This document shows positions 1 through 10,103 of a stretch of DNA of 64,000 nt, in pieces. Within the stretch, counting starts at the first letter, position 1. Each line of letters starts with the position of its first letter. This DNA comes from Apricaphanius iberus (Eukaryota > Chordata > Actinopteri > Cyprinodontiformes > Aphaniidae), in assembly GCA_028564705.1 (NCBI GenBank), contig JAPXFQ010002718.1, positions 1,116,001 through 1,180,000 of the forward strand, in the 5' to 3' direction. Made by a program: the position numbers and the translations under genes. The notes below the pieces were generated by a model, which did not search any database, had not been told where the DNA came from, and saw nothing but the letters and a program-made list of their open reading frames with translations.

Positions 1-1190
1 AGTTTTAAGCCTTGTCTTAAAACTAGACCGGGTGTCTGCCTCACAGTGTCTGCCTCTCAGACTAAAACTGGCAGCTGGTTCTACAGGAGAGAAGCCTGAT
101 AACTAAAAGATCTGCCTCCCATTCTACTTTAGAAATCCATAGGAGCCCATTGTAAACCTACAGTGAGAGCAAAGTGCTCTGTTCAGAACATATGGAACAA
201 TGAGATCTCTGATGTATGATTATTCTTGATTATTAAGGGCTTTATAGGTAAGGAGAAGGATCTTAAACTCTTCTGGATTTAACAGGGAGCCAATGAAGAG
301 AAGAAAAACAGGGGAAATGTGAGCTCTCTTTTTAATATTCATCCAAAACCTGGCCAGCATTTTGGATCAAATTAAGACTTTCAATTGCATTTTGTGGACT
401 TTCTGAGAGTAACAAATTACAGTAGTCCAGCCTCATGCTGCATTTAGACCGCAGGCTTTGTCAGCGTCACCAACGTCAAGATTACATGTTAACTCTCTGG
501 TGGAGGCCGTTGGAGGAGCGTCACGGTCTCTGCGCCGCTTTGTGAGCGTTGGCTCCGTCAACTTTTCAAGCTTTTCCTGCGTTTCAAGCTTCAAAGCTCA
601 TAACGCTAGCAATGCAGAAGTTCAGCTAGTTGAACTTTTGACGGTACTAAAGCTGTTGACGCAGCACGGCAACCAATCAGAGCGACTCACTGTAGTGACG
701 TTGCCTGACGTTGACGCTACCTAGCCAACCACAATCCGCGAGTGTTTAAAACATCCAGCAGAGAAAGGCCCGCCCACGAGCTTTGCTAGCTTCAGCTTAA
801 AATTGTATCTTCTGTGTATATCGAACTAGTCACTTTATGAGCGTTACCTGACGCTGACAAAGCCTGTGGTCTGAACGCACCATTAAAGTGAAGAATATAT
901 GGACTACTTTCTTGCCATCACTCTTTGACAGGATATTTCTAATTTTAGCAATATTCCAGAGGTGAAAGAAGGAAATCCCAGAAAGCTGTTTCATATTAAA
1001 TTTGAAGTTCATGTCTTGGTCAAAATTAAAAGCAAGGTTCTTTACATTATTACTGGAGCTCAATTTAATACCTTTCATGCCATCCAGATCAAATAAAACC
1101 CTCGAGGATATAGATCTGTGATTTCTGTGGAATTTTTGGAACTGTTTTTTGACGTGGCTAAAGAATATCCCTATGATGATCAACATAGAA
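1..1190. repeat. LINE-like interspersed repeat remnant, split by a MITE
   Basis: The stretches 1-438 and 880-1190 resemble a very abundant fish repeat that I recognise by its wording: phrases around 'ggagccaatgaagagaag' and 'cagtagtccagcct' on the left, and 'tctaattttagcaatatt' on the right. In other fish sequences these blocks belong to one continuous non-LTR type repeat, here read antisense. The two halves are interrupted by the MITE at 439-879. No open coding frame survives. Class assignment is from memory of the repeat, not from a search. Confidence 0.55.
439..879. mobile_element. MITE, family A, copy 1 (inverted-repeat ends)
   Basis: The ends are inverted copies of each other. The left end reads TGCATTTAGACC then CAGGCTTTGTCAGCGTCA; the right end, reverse complemented, reads TGCGTTCAGACC then CAGGCTTTGTCAGCGTCA. 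The interior is rich in GACGC/GCGTT words and has a CAGCTAG-type palindrome near 632. There is no transposase frame; the 88-residue frame at 458-724 is low-complexity MITE sequence. A diverged relative lies inverted at 17307-17660. The target duplication could not be fixed, so the superfamily (hAT or Harbinger type) is open. Confidence 0.7.
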
Positions 1191-2365
1191 ACCCTTAGAA
1201 AGATTTTTCTGATTTAGAAAAAACAAACACAACATGAGCTCATTTGTTGTCTCAGACATTCGAAAAACATTGCTCAAAGTACTGCTGCAGCACTGTAATG
1301 CATAATAGCAAACAATCAGCAGCGTCCCATGTTATTTTCAACAGAAAAGGAGTTCCTGGCTGCTCTCACTCGCACTCTGTCGCATGTTTCCTCCCTGGCT
1401 TCCCTGATGAAATAAGGTTGAGCTGAATTAGACCCCATATCCCATATAACCAGATTTCATCAGTCAATTCCTGCTCTGAAATTCAACCTGCACATAACTC
1501 ATTTCAACCGCTATTATATCAAAGAAGGCAAAACCCAGATTTAACCATATGCTTTAAATACATTCTTTTTTTTTTGTTGAAATCCTCTGACCTTCACACA
1601 CACCAGTACCTGATTTAGTTGCCATCCTTTTCGTGTAAATCTGGATATGTTTGAACAAAGAATCATTTAACAGCAAATCCCTCACACTGTTTTGGCACAA
1701 GTTGACAAAATATTAAGACTTCCTCTCACAGAGTGGGGATTTCACCATTCTAAAGGTACGAGACGCTTCTTTGTTTGAACAATATACCCTTTTTATTTTT
1801 GTCATATTTTCATATCTATCACCCTCTTGGTGCTTCATATATTAGCCATTATTGTTTGACAGTTGTGTTTGGGAGAAGAGTAGTGGTTCCTCCCACATGG
1901 CAGCAGAAGATTGGAAAATTCCTGAAGATGAGGTGGGAAAAAAAACAAAAAAACTTAAAATAATTTGGAATCACAGCTGCAGCTCCAGATTGCAGGCAAA
2001 CATGTTTGTAGTGGAAGGAGAACAGAGCTGGTTCACATCTGGACACTGACCACAGAACTGCTCAAGGCGGTTTGGTACAACCTCGACGAACATAACATCA
2101 GGCAATGCTTGTTCTAAAGCCCATGGGGGGGGGGGGGCTATTTTACAACATGGTGTCTCGTTAAAAACGGCACCCTTTTTAAGTTAAATTTGATGCCATA
2201 AAGAAAGCATTCACACTTTTGACAGCTTTTACTACCAGTTTCAAAGCAAGTCAGATGTACTGATTAACACACTGACCTGCATGTTTTAGATGTTTCCCTG
2301 CTTCAACATAACATAATCACAGTTGACGACTGTTTACCAGGCGTCTGCTGAACTGCTATCATCTT
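1191..2365. other. Intergenic, no gene seen
   Basis: AT-rich sequence without a convincing coding frame, splice-site-bounded exon or recognisable element. A G homopolymer run sits near 2126-2138. Short open frames at 1775-2049 overlap on both strands and have no family features. Confidence 0.5.
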
Positions 2366-4140
2366 AAATCGGAATCGGAATCGGTTTTATTGCCATTGTT
2401 TGAGAACAAGTTCACAAACTAGGAATTTTTTTCGGTACAATTGTGCACATAAAACATTTAACATAAATACAAATAAAATAAATAAAAATAAAAAGAATGA
2501 GCTATAAGGCTAAAGTCTTTATAAATATTATAATCTGTATGTATATAAAAGAACTATGAAAAGATAAACATCCTTTTTAACATGGGAACAGCAGCAGGGT
2601 TCCATTCACAGATGTGCAGGTGAATGACAGCAGCAGATCTAAGTGTGGTCAGACCACACAGTGCATTAAAACAAAGTTACGTAGTGCAGATGGTTCTATC
2701 CTACATGGGTCTTTAACTGAACTATCGGGTCTTGTTATTGTTCATGAGTCTGATGGCGGAGGGGAAGAAACTGTTCAGGTGGCGGGAGGTGTGGGTCTGG
2801 ATGGACCGTAGCCTCCTGCCTGAGGGGAGGAGGGAGAATAGTCGGTGTCCAGGGTGAGAAGAGTCAGCTGTGATCCGACCCACACGCCTCCGGGTCCTGG
2901 AGGAGAACAGGTCCCGGAGGGATGGGAGCCTGCAGCCAATCACCTTCTCAGCAGCACGCACGATGCGCTGCAGTCGTTGTTTGTCCCGGTCTGCGGCGCC
3001 GGGGAACCACACGGTGATGGAGGAGGTGAGGATGGACTCGATGATGGCCGTGTAGAACTGCACCAGCATCTCGGTCGGCACCTTGAGTTTCCTCAGCTGC
3101 CGCAGGAAGTACATCCTCTGCTGGGCCTTCTTGATGAGGGAGCTGATGGTTGGCTCCCACTTGAGGTCCTGGGTGATGGTGGTGCCCAGGAAACGGAAGG
3201 AGTCCACGATGGAGATGGGGGTGGGAGAGTCCATCAGGGTGAGGGGATACGGTGGGGCTGTGACTTTCCTGAAGTCCATGATCATCTCCACTGTCTTCTG
3301 GGCGTTCAGCTCCAGGTTGTTGTGACTGCACCAGGAAGCCAGCCGGTCCACCTCTCTCCTGTAGGCGGACTCATCACCGTCTGAGATAAGTCCGATGAGG
3401 GTGGTGTCGTCCGCAAACTTGATCAGCTTTACGGACTGGTGACTGGAGGTGCAGCAGTTTGTATACAGCGAGAAGAGCCAGGGGGAGAGTACACAGCCCT
3501 GAGGAGTCCCAGTGTTTGTAGTCCGATTGTCCGAGACAATCTTCCCCAACCGCACGTGCTGTCTCCGGTCCGACAGGAAGTCAGTGATCCACCTGCAGAG
3601 GGAGTCGGGCACGCTGAGCTGGTAGAGCTTGTCTCGTAGCAGTCCAGGGAGGATGGTGTTGAAGGCAGAGCTGAAGTCCACAAACAGGATCCTGGCGTAG
3701 GTTCCTGGGGAGTCCAGATGCTCCAGGATGAAATGGAGGGCCAGGTTCACTGCATCATCCACAGACCTGTTGGCTCTGTAGGCGAACTGCAGTGGGTCCA
3801 GGAGGGGGGCGGTGATGTCCTTGAGGTGGGGCAGAACCAAGCGCTCAAATGACTTCATGACCACAGACGTCAGCGCCACCGGCCTGTAGTCATTAAGTCC
3901 TGTGATCCGTGGCTTTTTGGGGACAGGGACGATGGTGGAGGTTTTGAAGCAGGACGGCACGCGACAGAGCGCCAGGGAGGTGATGAAAATGTCCGTGAAC
4001 ACGGGGGCCAGCTGATCCGCGCAGTGTCTCAGGGTGGAGGGGGAGACACCGTCCGGCCCGGGGGCCTTCCTCCTGTTCAGCCTCAAGAACTGTCGGCGCA
4101 CATCCTCCTCCTGGATGGAGAGATGTGTTAAAGCAGGGGA
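2366..4140 (-). mobile_element. 5'-truncated non-LTR retrotransposon (L2/Rex1-like)
   Basis: The element lies on the minus strand and ends at its 3' side (2366-2385) in a hexamer run, three copies of CGGAAT on the plus strand. Its reverse transcriptase frame is open over about 470 codons. The endonuclease domain and 5' end are missing, as is usual after incomplete target-primed reverse transcription. The 5' junction is near 4140-4220, where relict Tc1 sequence begins. The C-terminal pattern HPGHRLFSLLPSGRR is typical of fish L2/Rex1-like elements, but the exact clade is not settled. Confidence 0.85.
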
Positions 4141-4224
4141 ACATCTAAAAAGATGCAGGGAGAACCTTGAGAACCAGAGTAGGGAAACATTAAGAACCCT
4201 GATTTGATTGATCACATTGAACAA
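2722..4224 (-). CDS. LINE reverse transcriptase, C-terminal part of ORF2
   Basis: This is a reverse transcriptase of a non-LTR retrotransposon, which copies the element's RNA into DNA at a nicked chromosomal target. In order the frame shows the RT-0 region (KAPGPDGVSPSTL), the palm motif A (FVDFSSAFNTI), motif B (GTPQGCVLSPWLFSLY), the catalytic motif C (KFADDT, the ADD aspartates) and a C-terminal tail ending NSFFPSAIRLMNN. About the first 30 residues of the 500 (before SIQEEDVRRQ) probably come from flanking DNA, so the start Met is not the natural one. No stop or frameshift breaks the RT domain, which suggests a fairly young insertion. It lacks the APE endonuclease and cannot be autonomous. 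Confidence 0.85.
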   Translation of the reverse strand: MFNVINQIRVLNVSLLWFSRFSLHLFRCSPALTHLSIQEEDVRRQFLRLNRRKAPGPDGVSPSTLRHCADQLAPVFTDIFITSLALCRVPSCFKTSTIVPVPKKPRITGLNDYRPVALTSVVMKSFERLVLPHLKDITAPLLDPLQFAYRANRSVDDAVNLALHFILEHLDSPGTYARILFVDFSSAFNTILPGLLRDKLYQLSVPDSLCRWITDFLSDRRQHVRLGKIVSDNRTTNTGTPQGCVLSPWLFSLYTNCCTSSHQSVKLIKFADDTTLIGLISDGDESAYRREVDRLASWCSHNNLELNAQKTVEMIMDFRKVTAPPYPLTLMDSPTPISIVDSFRFLGTTITQDLKWEPTISSLIKKAQQRMYFLRQLRKLKVPTEMLVQFYTAIIESILTSSITVWFPGAADRDKQRLQRIVRAAEKVIGCRLPSLRDLFSSRTRRRVGRITADSSHPGHRLFSLLPSGRRLRSIQTHTSRHLNSFFPSAIRLMNNNKTR

Positions 4225-5820
4225 TCTTCTTTGTAAAACAGCTCAAGCGCAGCTGGATGGGATGGAGAGCATTTGTGAACATCAAGTCTTAGCATTTTTC
4301 TTTATTGGAGTTATGTCTGGATTTTGACTAGGCCACTTTAACGCAAGAATAATCTGCGATCTGAATCAGTGGTTCCCAACTTTTTTCTCTTTTGAGCTTC
4401 CCTTGCCTGAGTTAAAGACAATCCAGGCCCCCCAAGCCCAGCTCCTACTAGCATGAACGCATTAAAAGTGATTAATTACTAACTTTTAAATGCAAAGAAT
4501 AAACAGAAGTTGAAGGTCTTTGTTCTTATTCTCCTTGTTTTACACTGTAGGCTATATTTTTTATATATTTTTTTAATAGGTTTACCTTATTACAACAGAA
4601 GGATAGTGACTCATTGTTATGATAAATCAGTATCTATACAGGTTTCTTTCTCTGTGTCACCAGGGATATAAAATGTGAAGTATATTTAATCTTGTATAAT
4701 TCTATTTAATATTGTATCATAAACACACTATCATACAGAGTGTTTAATATGTTATTGGGAAGTCATGAATGTAATGTTTACAAAATTGTGGGGAACCCCT
4801 GAGTGATCTAGTGACCCCCTTGGGGAGTTGTGGACCCCAGGTTGGGAACCTGGTTTGGATTCTAAACCATTCTATCATAACTTCTAATGTATGTTCAAGA
4901 TGATATTCCAACATTTATGGCTTTTTGCCTGTGGGCCATACAGTTTCATTTTGTTCTCCATCGGACCTGATGGTTGTTTTTCACATGTTTGCACAGTACT
5001 CTTTGTGGCTATTCACAACTGCAAACAGGACTTATGTGCTTCTGTCAATAATGCCTTTTGTCTTGCTGTTATTCCAAAAAGGATTTTTCCACCTAAGCAG
5101 TGGCTCTCTGCAGCTCCTCCAGATTTGCAATGTGCCTCTTGGCTGTTTCTAAAATTGATTTTCTCCTTGCCAATTTTTAATTGCCTAACTCTGCATGAAT
5201 ATTTCCTTACAACTTAAATTATGTATATATATAGGCTATATATATATATATAAAATCAGACTTTTTTATATTGAATTCATAACATTGTTTTTTTTTATCT
5301 TTTGCTATTATGTATATTAATTCTTGTGTTTTACTTACATTCTGTTACAAAAATTCACCTGCCAATGTGGTGACTGACCTTCTAATGACCCAAATCAAAG
5401 CAATCAGCGCTAGTAGAGCAGCTTTTAGCCAATGAAATTACACTCCTTTGATCATGTGACACCAGTGAAATGGGTTGGTGGAGAGGTGCATCTATAGGTT
5501 AACAGGTGAATGCTGAAGTAAAAAACAAACATTCTTATACATAATTGCACTGGCTAAAAATTCTGTATTGTAAAAAAAATTGTCTAAAAAGTGTCTGTTT
5601 ATAATTATAACTTGTGAAATTAAATCTGTTGAGGTTCTTATCCACAGTCAAAAAACTGTTTTTACACGACTTTTCGGTGATTCATTAATCTGGATTTTAT
5701 TTAGTGTTATCAGAGTACATAAAAAAAACTAAAACCATCTATTGCTTTGAAGTTTGTGGTTGTAAGATAAGAAAGAGTCCAACAATTTGAAGGGGTATAA
5801 ATACTTTTTCAATGCCTTGT
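4225..5820. mobile_element. Relict Tc1/mariner-type DNA transposon, split by a hAT-like MITE
   Basis: Antisense transposase-like phrases common in fish relict Tc1 elements are visible: 'tctggattttgactaggccac' near 4316-4336, the block with 'cagctcctccagatttgcaatg' near 5111-5132, and a terminal phrase 'ggggtataaatactttttca' near 5794-5813. No open frame remains and the left terminus is not seen; it may have been removed or separated by the LINE at 2366-4140. A second element sits inside it at 4377-4852. Identification is from memory of the repeat family. Confidence 0.6.
4377..4852. mobile_element. hAT-like MITE nested in the Tc1 relict
   Basis: The left end reads CAGTGGTTCCCAAC and the right end, reverse complemented, reads CAGGTTCCCAACCTGG, an inverted pair of the kind common in vertebrate hAT MITEs. 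The interior is AT-rich and non-coding. Flanking relict sequence resumes on both sides (gatctgaat / ggattctaaa), compatible with a decayed 8-bp duplication. Confidence 0.6.
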
Positions 5821-6300
5821 AAAAGATCTCCTGCATCTGGTTTCTAATTAATGATTATTCTTGATAGAATGCTGTCTGAGTGATGTCTGAGTAAGCCTCT
5901 GTATGGGTGAATGTGATTCAACCAAATGTTGACATCAGTTGTTAAAATTAACAGCCCCAATCTGACCAATCCTAACTTCTGTGGCCAACCATGTCATGCA
6001 TTGGATTTATACGGTTTATAAAGACATAGAAGTACAAAATTCACAGTACTTTTTTTTCCTTTTTCATGTCTTTACATAGGATAATAATTGATCTTTGATT
6101 GTACATCACATCTTATAGTACTAAAGCTAAACTTCTTCTCACCATAAAAGGTTTATAACTAAAAATATATATATCCTGTAATGACAAGAGATCTGAAGGT
6201 GAAATTAGCTGGACTTCAGAGATTCATCTGTTTCTCTGACTGGCTTTTCATCCCACATAACTCAGAAGGTGTCTGCCCAGTAACGGAGACCCCCACAGGC
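5821..6300. other. Upstream region of ptger1, nothing recognised
   Basis: No open frame, repeat or splice-bounded exon was recognised here. It precedes the TATA-type promoter of the receptor gene and may hold regulatory sites that cannot be told apart by eye. Confidence 0.4.
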
Positions 6301-6326
6301 AAAGGGAGCTCATTGCAGCTGTGAAG

Positions 6327-6334
6327 TATAAAAA
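6327..6334 (+). promoter_or_regulatory. TATA box of ptger1 (predicted)
   Basis: TATAAAAA sits in a GC-richer context (gtgaagTATAAAAAgcccagtc). A transcription start is expected about 30 bp downstream, near 6355-6365. The nearest coding sequence on this strand is the receptor exon at 8187, and a splice donor follows at 6577, giving a plausible untranslated first exon. No other gene is near, so assignment to ptger1 is likely but inferred. Confidence 0.5.
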
Positions 6335-6357
6335 GCCCAGTCAGCTGCAGAGAAAAA

Positions 6358-6576
6358 CACACTTGTGCAGTGCATTGCACATCAGGGCAGGCTGTTTGTC
6401 CAGGAGGAGGAATTTTTTACTCCAATGAGACACTTCAGGTAAACAGCTTGTGTTACTCTGGAAAAACTGGATCTTGTGGACTATTTCATTCCTGAGCAGC
6501 GGTTGTTTCGGCAATTTCAACAGACTCTCAAACTCTCAGTGATCCTCGTTATCTCCATGGATTCTATCTTTACAAG
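6358..6576 (+). other. Probable 5' untranslated exon of ptger1
   Basis: This stretch follows the TATA box and ends in a good donor (tacaag|gtaggt at 6577). A matching acceptor precedes the coding exon (cacctaaag| at 8156). An ATG at 6556, joined to that acceptor, opens a short frame that stops at the TGA overlapping the receptor start region, so it would be an upstream ORF rather than an N-terminal extension. Exon limits are predicted from signals only. Confidence 0.4.
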
Positions 6577-7771
6577 GTAGGTGAATTAACTTTAATGCAA
6601 TGGATGTTTAAATATTCAAAGTTATTTTTTGTATAAAATTGTATTAAATCCACATTTTAATGTACACTTTGAAATAAAACTCTACTTCTCAAAACCTTTT
6701 TTTAGTATGTTAACTTTTGATTTAACTTAGATTCAATTTGAATGTGTCTTACATGCCTTATAGCAATATCAACAGAGTAGTTTCTAGAAAATAAAAACGT
6801 CAAGTAAGAAGGCATGATCTTGAATCTGTTGAGAAAAGCGCAAAAAATTATCTTGCAAAAAAATATTATTTACCTGAGAGTGTGAATTTTAATTTATTGC
6901 TCAGACATTCCTGTAGCTGCGGCTCTATGCTGTCGGAACTTGTTCAGTATTCCCTCGTTATGAAGGAACAACCTCACAGAGCACTCCAGAACATGTTTTT
7001 TTTTTTTATTTAACAAAAAAGGCTCATGCCTCAATAAGACCTAAGCGGTTTTGAAGGGTTTGGAGAACCATCAACAGATTGTTGGGTCCAAAAATAGAAA
7101 GAAAGAAAGAAAAGGTTGTTTTCTGTAAAAAAAGAGAAGAACAAATTAGAGAGTGTGGCTGTGGATGTGGCTGGTGTGGAGATATTTTTGCCCCTGGCCG
7201 TGATCCTGAGCTGTCCTGATGGACAAGATTTTTTTTGTTTTGTCCTTTCACCTCTGTGTCTATTTCGTGTTTTGAAAGAATTCGACAGGTAGAGATTTTC
7301 CCATGACATGAAAGGCTTTTGCTCCTTAAAGTCAATTTAATCAAGGTAATACCCTACCCTCCCAAAAAACAAGCTTCAACAGGCTCCTTCCTTCAATGAG
7401 CTCATTTAAGACATTAGACAAAAATATCAGAGTTCTTTCGATGACATCTATTTGTGCTTCCTTTTGTTTACTTGCAGATTTTTCAAATCATATCCCTGCG
7501 TCAAATGTGTTTTCTTGTATTCTGCCCAGCTGCAGTGAATGTTGAACGAGTGGAGTCCGAACACTGCCTGGGTTTCAGAGAAATTTGTGAACAATAAGAC
7601 AGTTGGAGGGGGTTTGCGAAGAGTGTCAAAATCTCTAAAAACTCACTCTTCTATCGTGGTTTTTACTAATGATGTAGGTCAGCCTAATTCTTGTGCCCCT
7701 TGTGATGTCGTTGACCCAAATCCTTTGCGGTAGCATGCTGGGGAAGGTTCTCAGTCATGCAGGTCATGGTA

Positions 7772-7962
7772 ATCCAAAGGGTTTAAGTGCAGACAACTGG
7801 ACTTTTTTTTGGTTTCTTGGAGACCAACAATAGAGATCCACAGGTTATAAACTCGATTTCTCCCATAGTCCACTTAAAATTGAGAAAGCTCCTCGGATGA
7901 GAAGTGAAACGTCTTCAAGAAAGCAAAAAAAGTCCAGTTGCCTGCACTTAAACCCTTTGGAT
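7772..7962. repeat. Inverted repeat, about 38-bp arms (retroelement-like)
   Basis: The left arm (7772-7809) and right arm (7925-7962) are near-perfect inverted copies; both contain atccaaagggtttaagtgca and caactggac followed by a T run. The spacer holds 'gaagtgaaacgtcttcaaga', a phrase recurrent in fish retroelement remnants. It lies in the presumed first intron of ptger1. The structure could come from a twisted or head-to-head insertion. Confidence 0.7.
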
Positions 7963-8186
7963 ATCCGGTAGCAGTTTTTCTTTTTCAGTAAATTTGTGAA
8001 AAACTTTATATTAATTGATTTCCTGAAGTGGAAATCAAATGTACTGTTACTAAACATATTAAGAATAAATTACAGTACATGGTAGTAGAATACAGAACAA
8101 TTGTAATCGTGCCAACATTTTATTTTTCTCCCTTGTCTGTGTTGCTTCACCTAAAGAGCCCACATGAAACCCAGAACCCTGCGGTC

Positions 8187-10039
8187 ATGACGGTGATGCC
8201 GGACGCCAACTCCTCAGGCTTCATCGCCGACTTCAACAGCAGCACCATGACGGCCCATGCGGACTGCCCACACAATGGGGTCTCTTCAAACCCTATCATT
8301 GCCAGCCTCACCATGACTCTGGGCATCCTGTTCAACGTGGTGGCCCTCATAATTCTCATCAAGGCCTACACCCGCTACCGGCGGCGGTCAAAGGCCACCT
8401 TCCTGCTCTTTGCCAGCTCCCTCGTGGTCACGGACCTCACAGGACACGTGGTTTCCGGAGGACTGGTACTGAGGAGATACTCCACAGTCAATCTAACAAA
8501 CCACGACGGTCCGAGAGATGCAGACAGCCCCTGTCAGTTGCTGGGAGGCTGCCTGGTGTTTTTCGGCCTGTGCCCGCTCTTTCTGGGCTGTGCGATGGCT
8601 GCTGAGCGCTGCCTCGGCGTCACCAAGCCTCTGCTGCACGCTCGCCTGGTGAGCACAGCACGGACCAAAATAGCCCTGTCCATGATCTGGTTCCTGGCTC
8701 TATGCGTTGCTCTGCTGCCTGTCTTCCAACTAGGGGACTACACTTACCAGTACCCGGGAACATGGTGCTTTATTAAGGTGATGGAAACAAATGCCAAAGA
8801 TCTGACCTTAGTGATGCTGTTCTCTGGACTGGCTTTAAGCTCTCTTGCTCTTGCCTTCATATGCAACACCATCAGTGGGATCACACTCATTAGAGCACGG
8901 CTAAAGAATTCCCACTCACAGAGGTTTTCTGTAAGGTCTCATGACACAGAGATGGTGGTCCAGCTGGTTGGGATCATGGTCACGTCTTGCATCTGCTGGA
9001 GCCCTCTGCTGGTGAGTCTGTGGAATCACAAAACTTGGTCGGCTAATTATCCACACAAAAGGGGTTTAAAAAAACAAAAACGAAATTGGTAATGATATTG
9101 AGGAACAAAAACTATCACTATTTCAGCGATATTGACTGTATATTCTGCGACTAAAACATTATTTAAAAGTAATCGTACTGGTTGGTTTAATATAATAATA
9201 TAGATTTGTTAAGTGTGCAAATAAATCCCCAAATATTTCACAAGGGATACTAGAAAATTATTACCTTAAACACTATTTTCTTTTTAGAGGGTAGAAAATT
9301 TGCACAAAAACCCACTTGAATAAATTTAACATTATACAATTAATAAAACTGCACTCTGTTCCACCATTAAGGTGTATTAATAACTGATGAGGGCAAATGT
9401 TTTACAAAATGTGTTGTCCAGAGCAGGGGGGTCTGCAGGCTTTACAATCTAAAGAGCCTTTTTTTTTTTTTTGCCCCAAGTCCTGCTCGGAGCTGACTCT
9501 TTATTTTGCCAAATATAATTTTACAATGTAAATGTTTTTTTTGTTTTTTGTTAGCTTATTGTGTTGTGTTTTTGACATGTAAAGCACATTGAAACAACCT
9601 TAACCTTTACAAATAAGCTTAACTTGACTAATGGTGAGAAAAATACATCTTGAATATATTTTCAGGGGCCCTCCATGTGGCCCACTGGCAGAACTGGTGC
9701 ACCACATGCCCACGGTCCTCGACCCAGCTGTCCTCGGTTTGATTCCCAGCCGCAGGCCAATTATTGCATGTCCTCCCCGTTTCTCTCTGCCCTACTTCTC
9801 GTCCAGCTGCTGATAAACAAAAACTACCACTACCAAAAAGAAACCCTAAAAGCCTTACTCGCACATTTTGTGTAATTTTGTTGTGAAAATTCAATATAAA
9901 ATTACTCCATTAATTTTTTTATTATTATTCTAAAACCTGTATTTGCTATTGTATAAATGCTTAGAAACATTAGTTAGTTTAAAAAACAATTTTTTAAAAC
10001 AAAGTTAAAAAAGACCCATTGTGGAAGCTCCATGGAGTC

Positions 10040-10103
<64 letters not shown>

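Noticed and set aside
2845..3384. 179-codon plus-strand frame rich in Gly and His
   Set aside because: It is the complement of the LINE reverse transcriptase; composition reflects that strand only.
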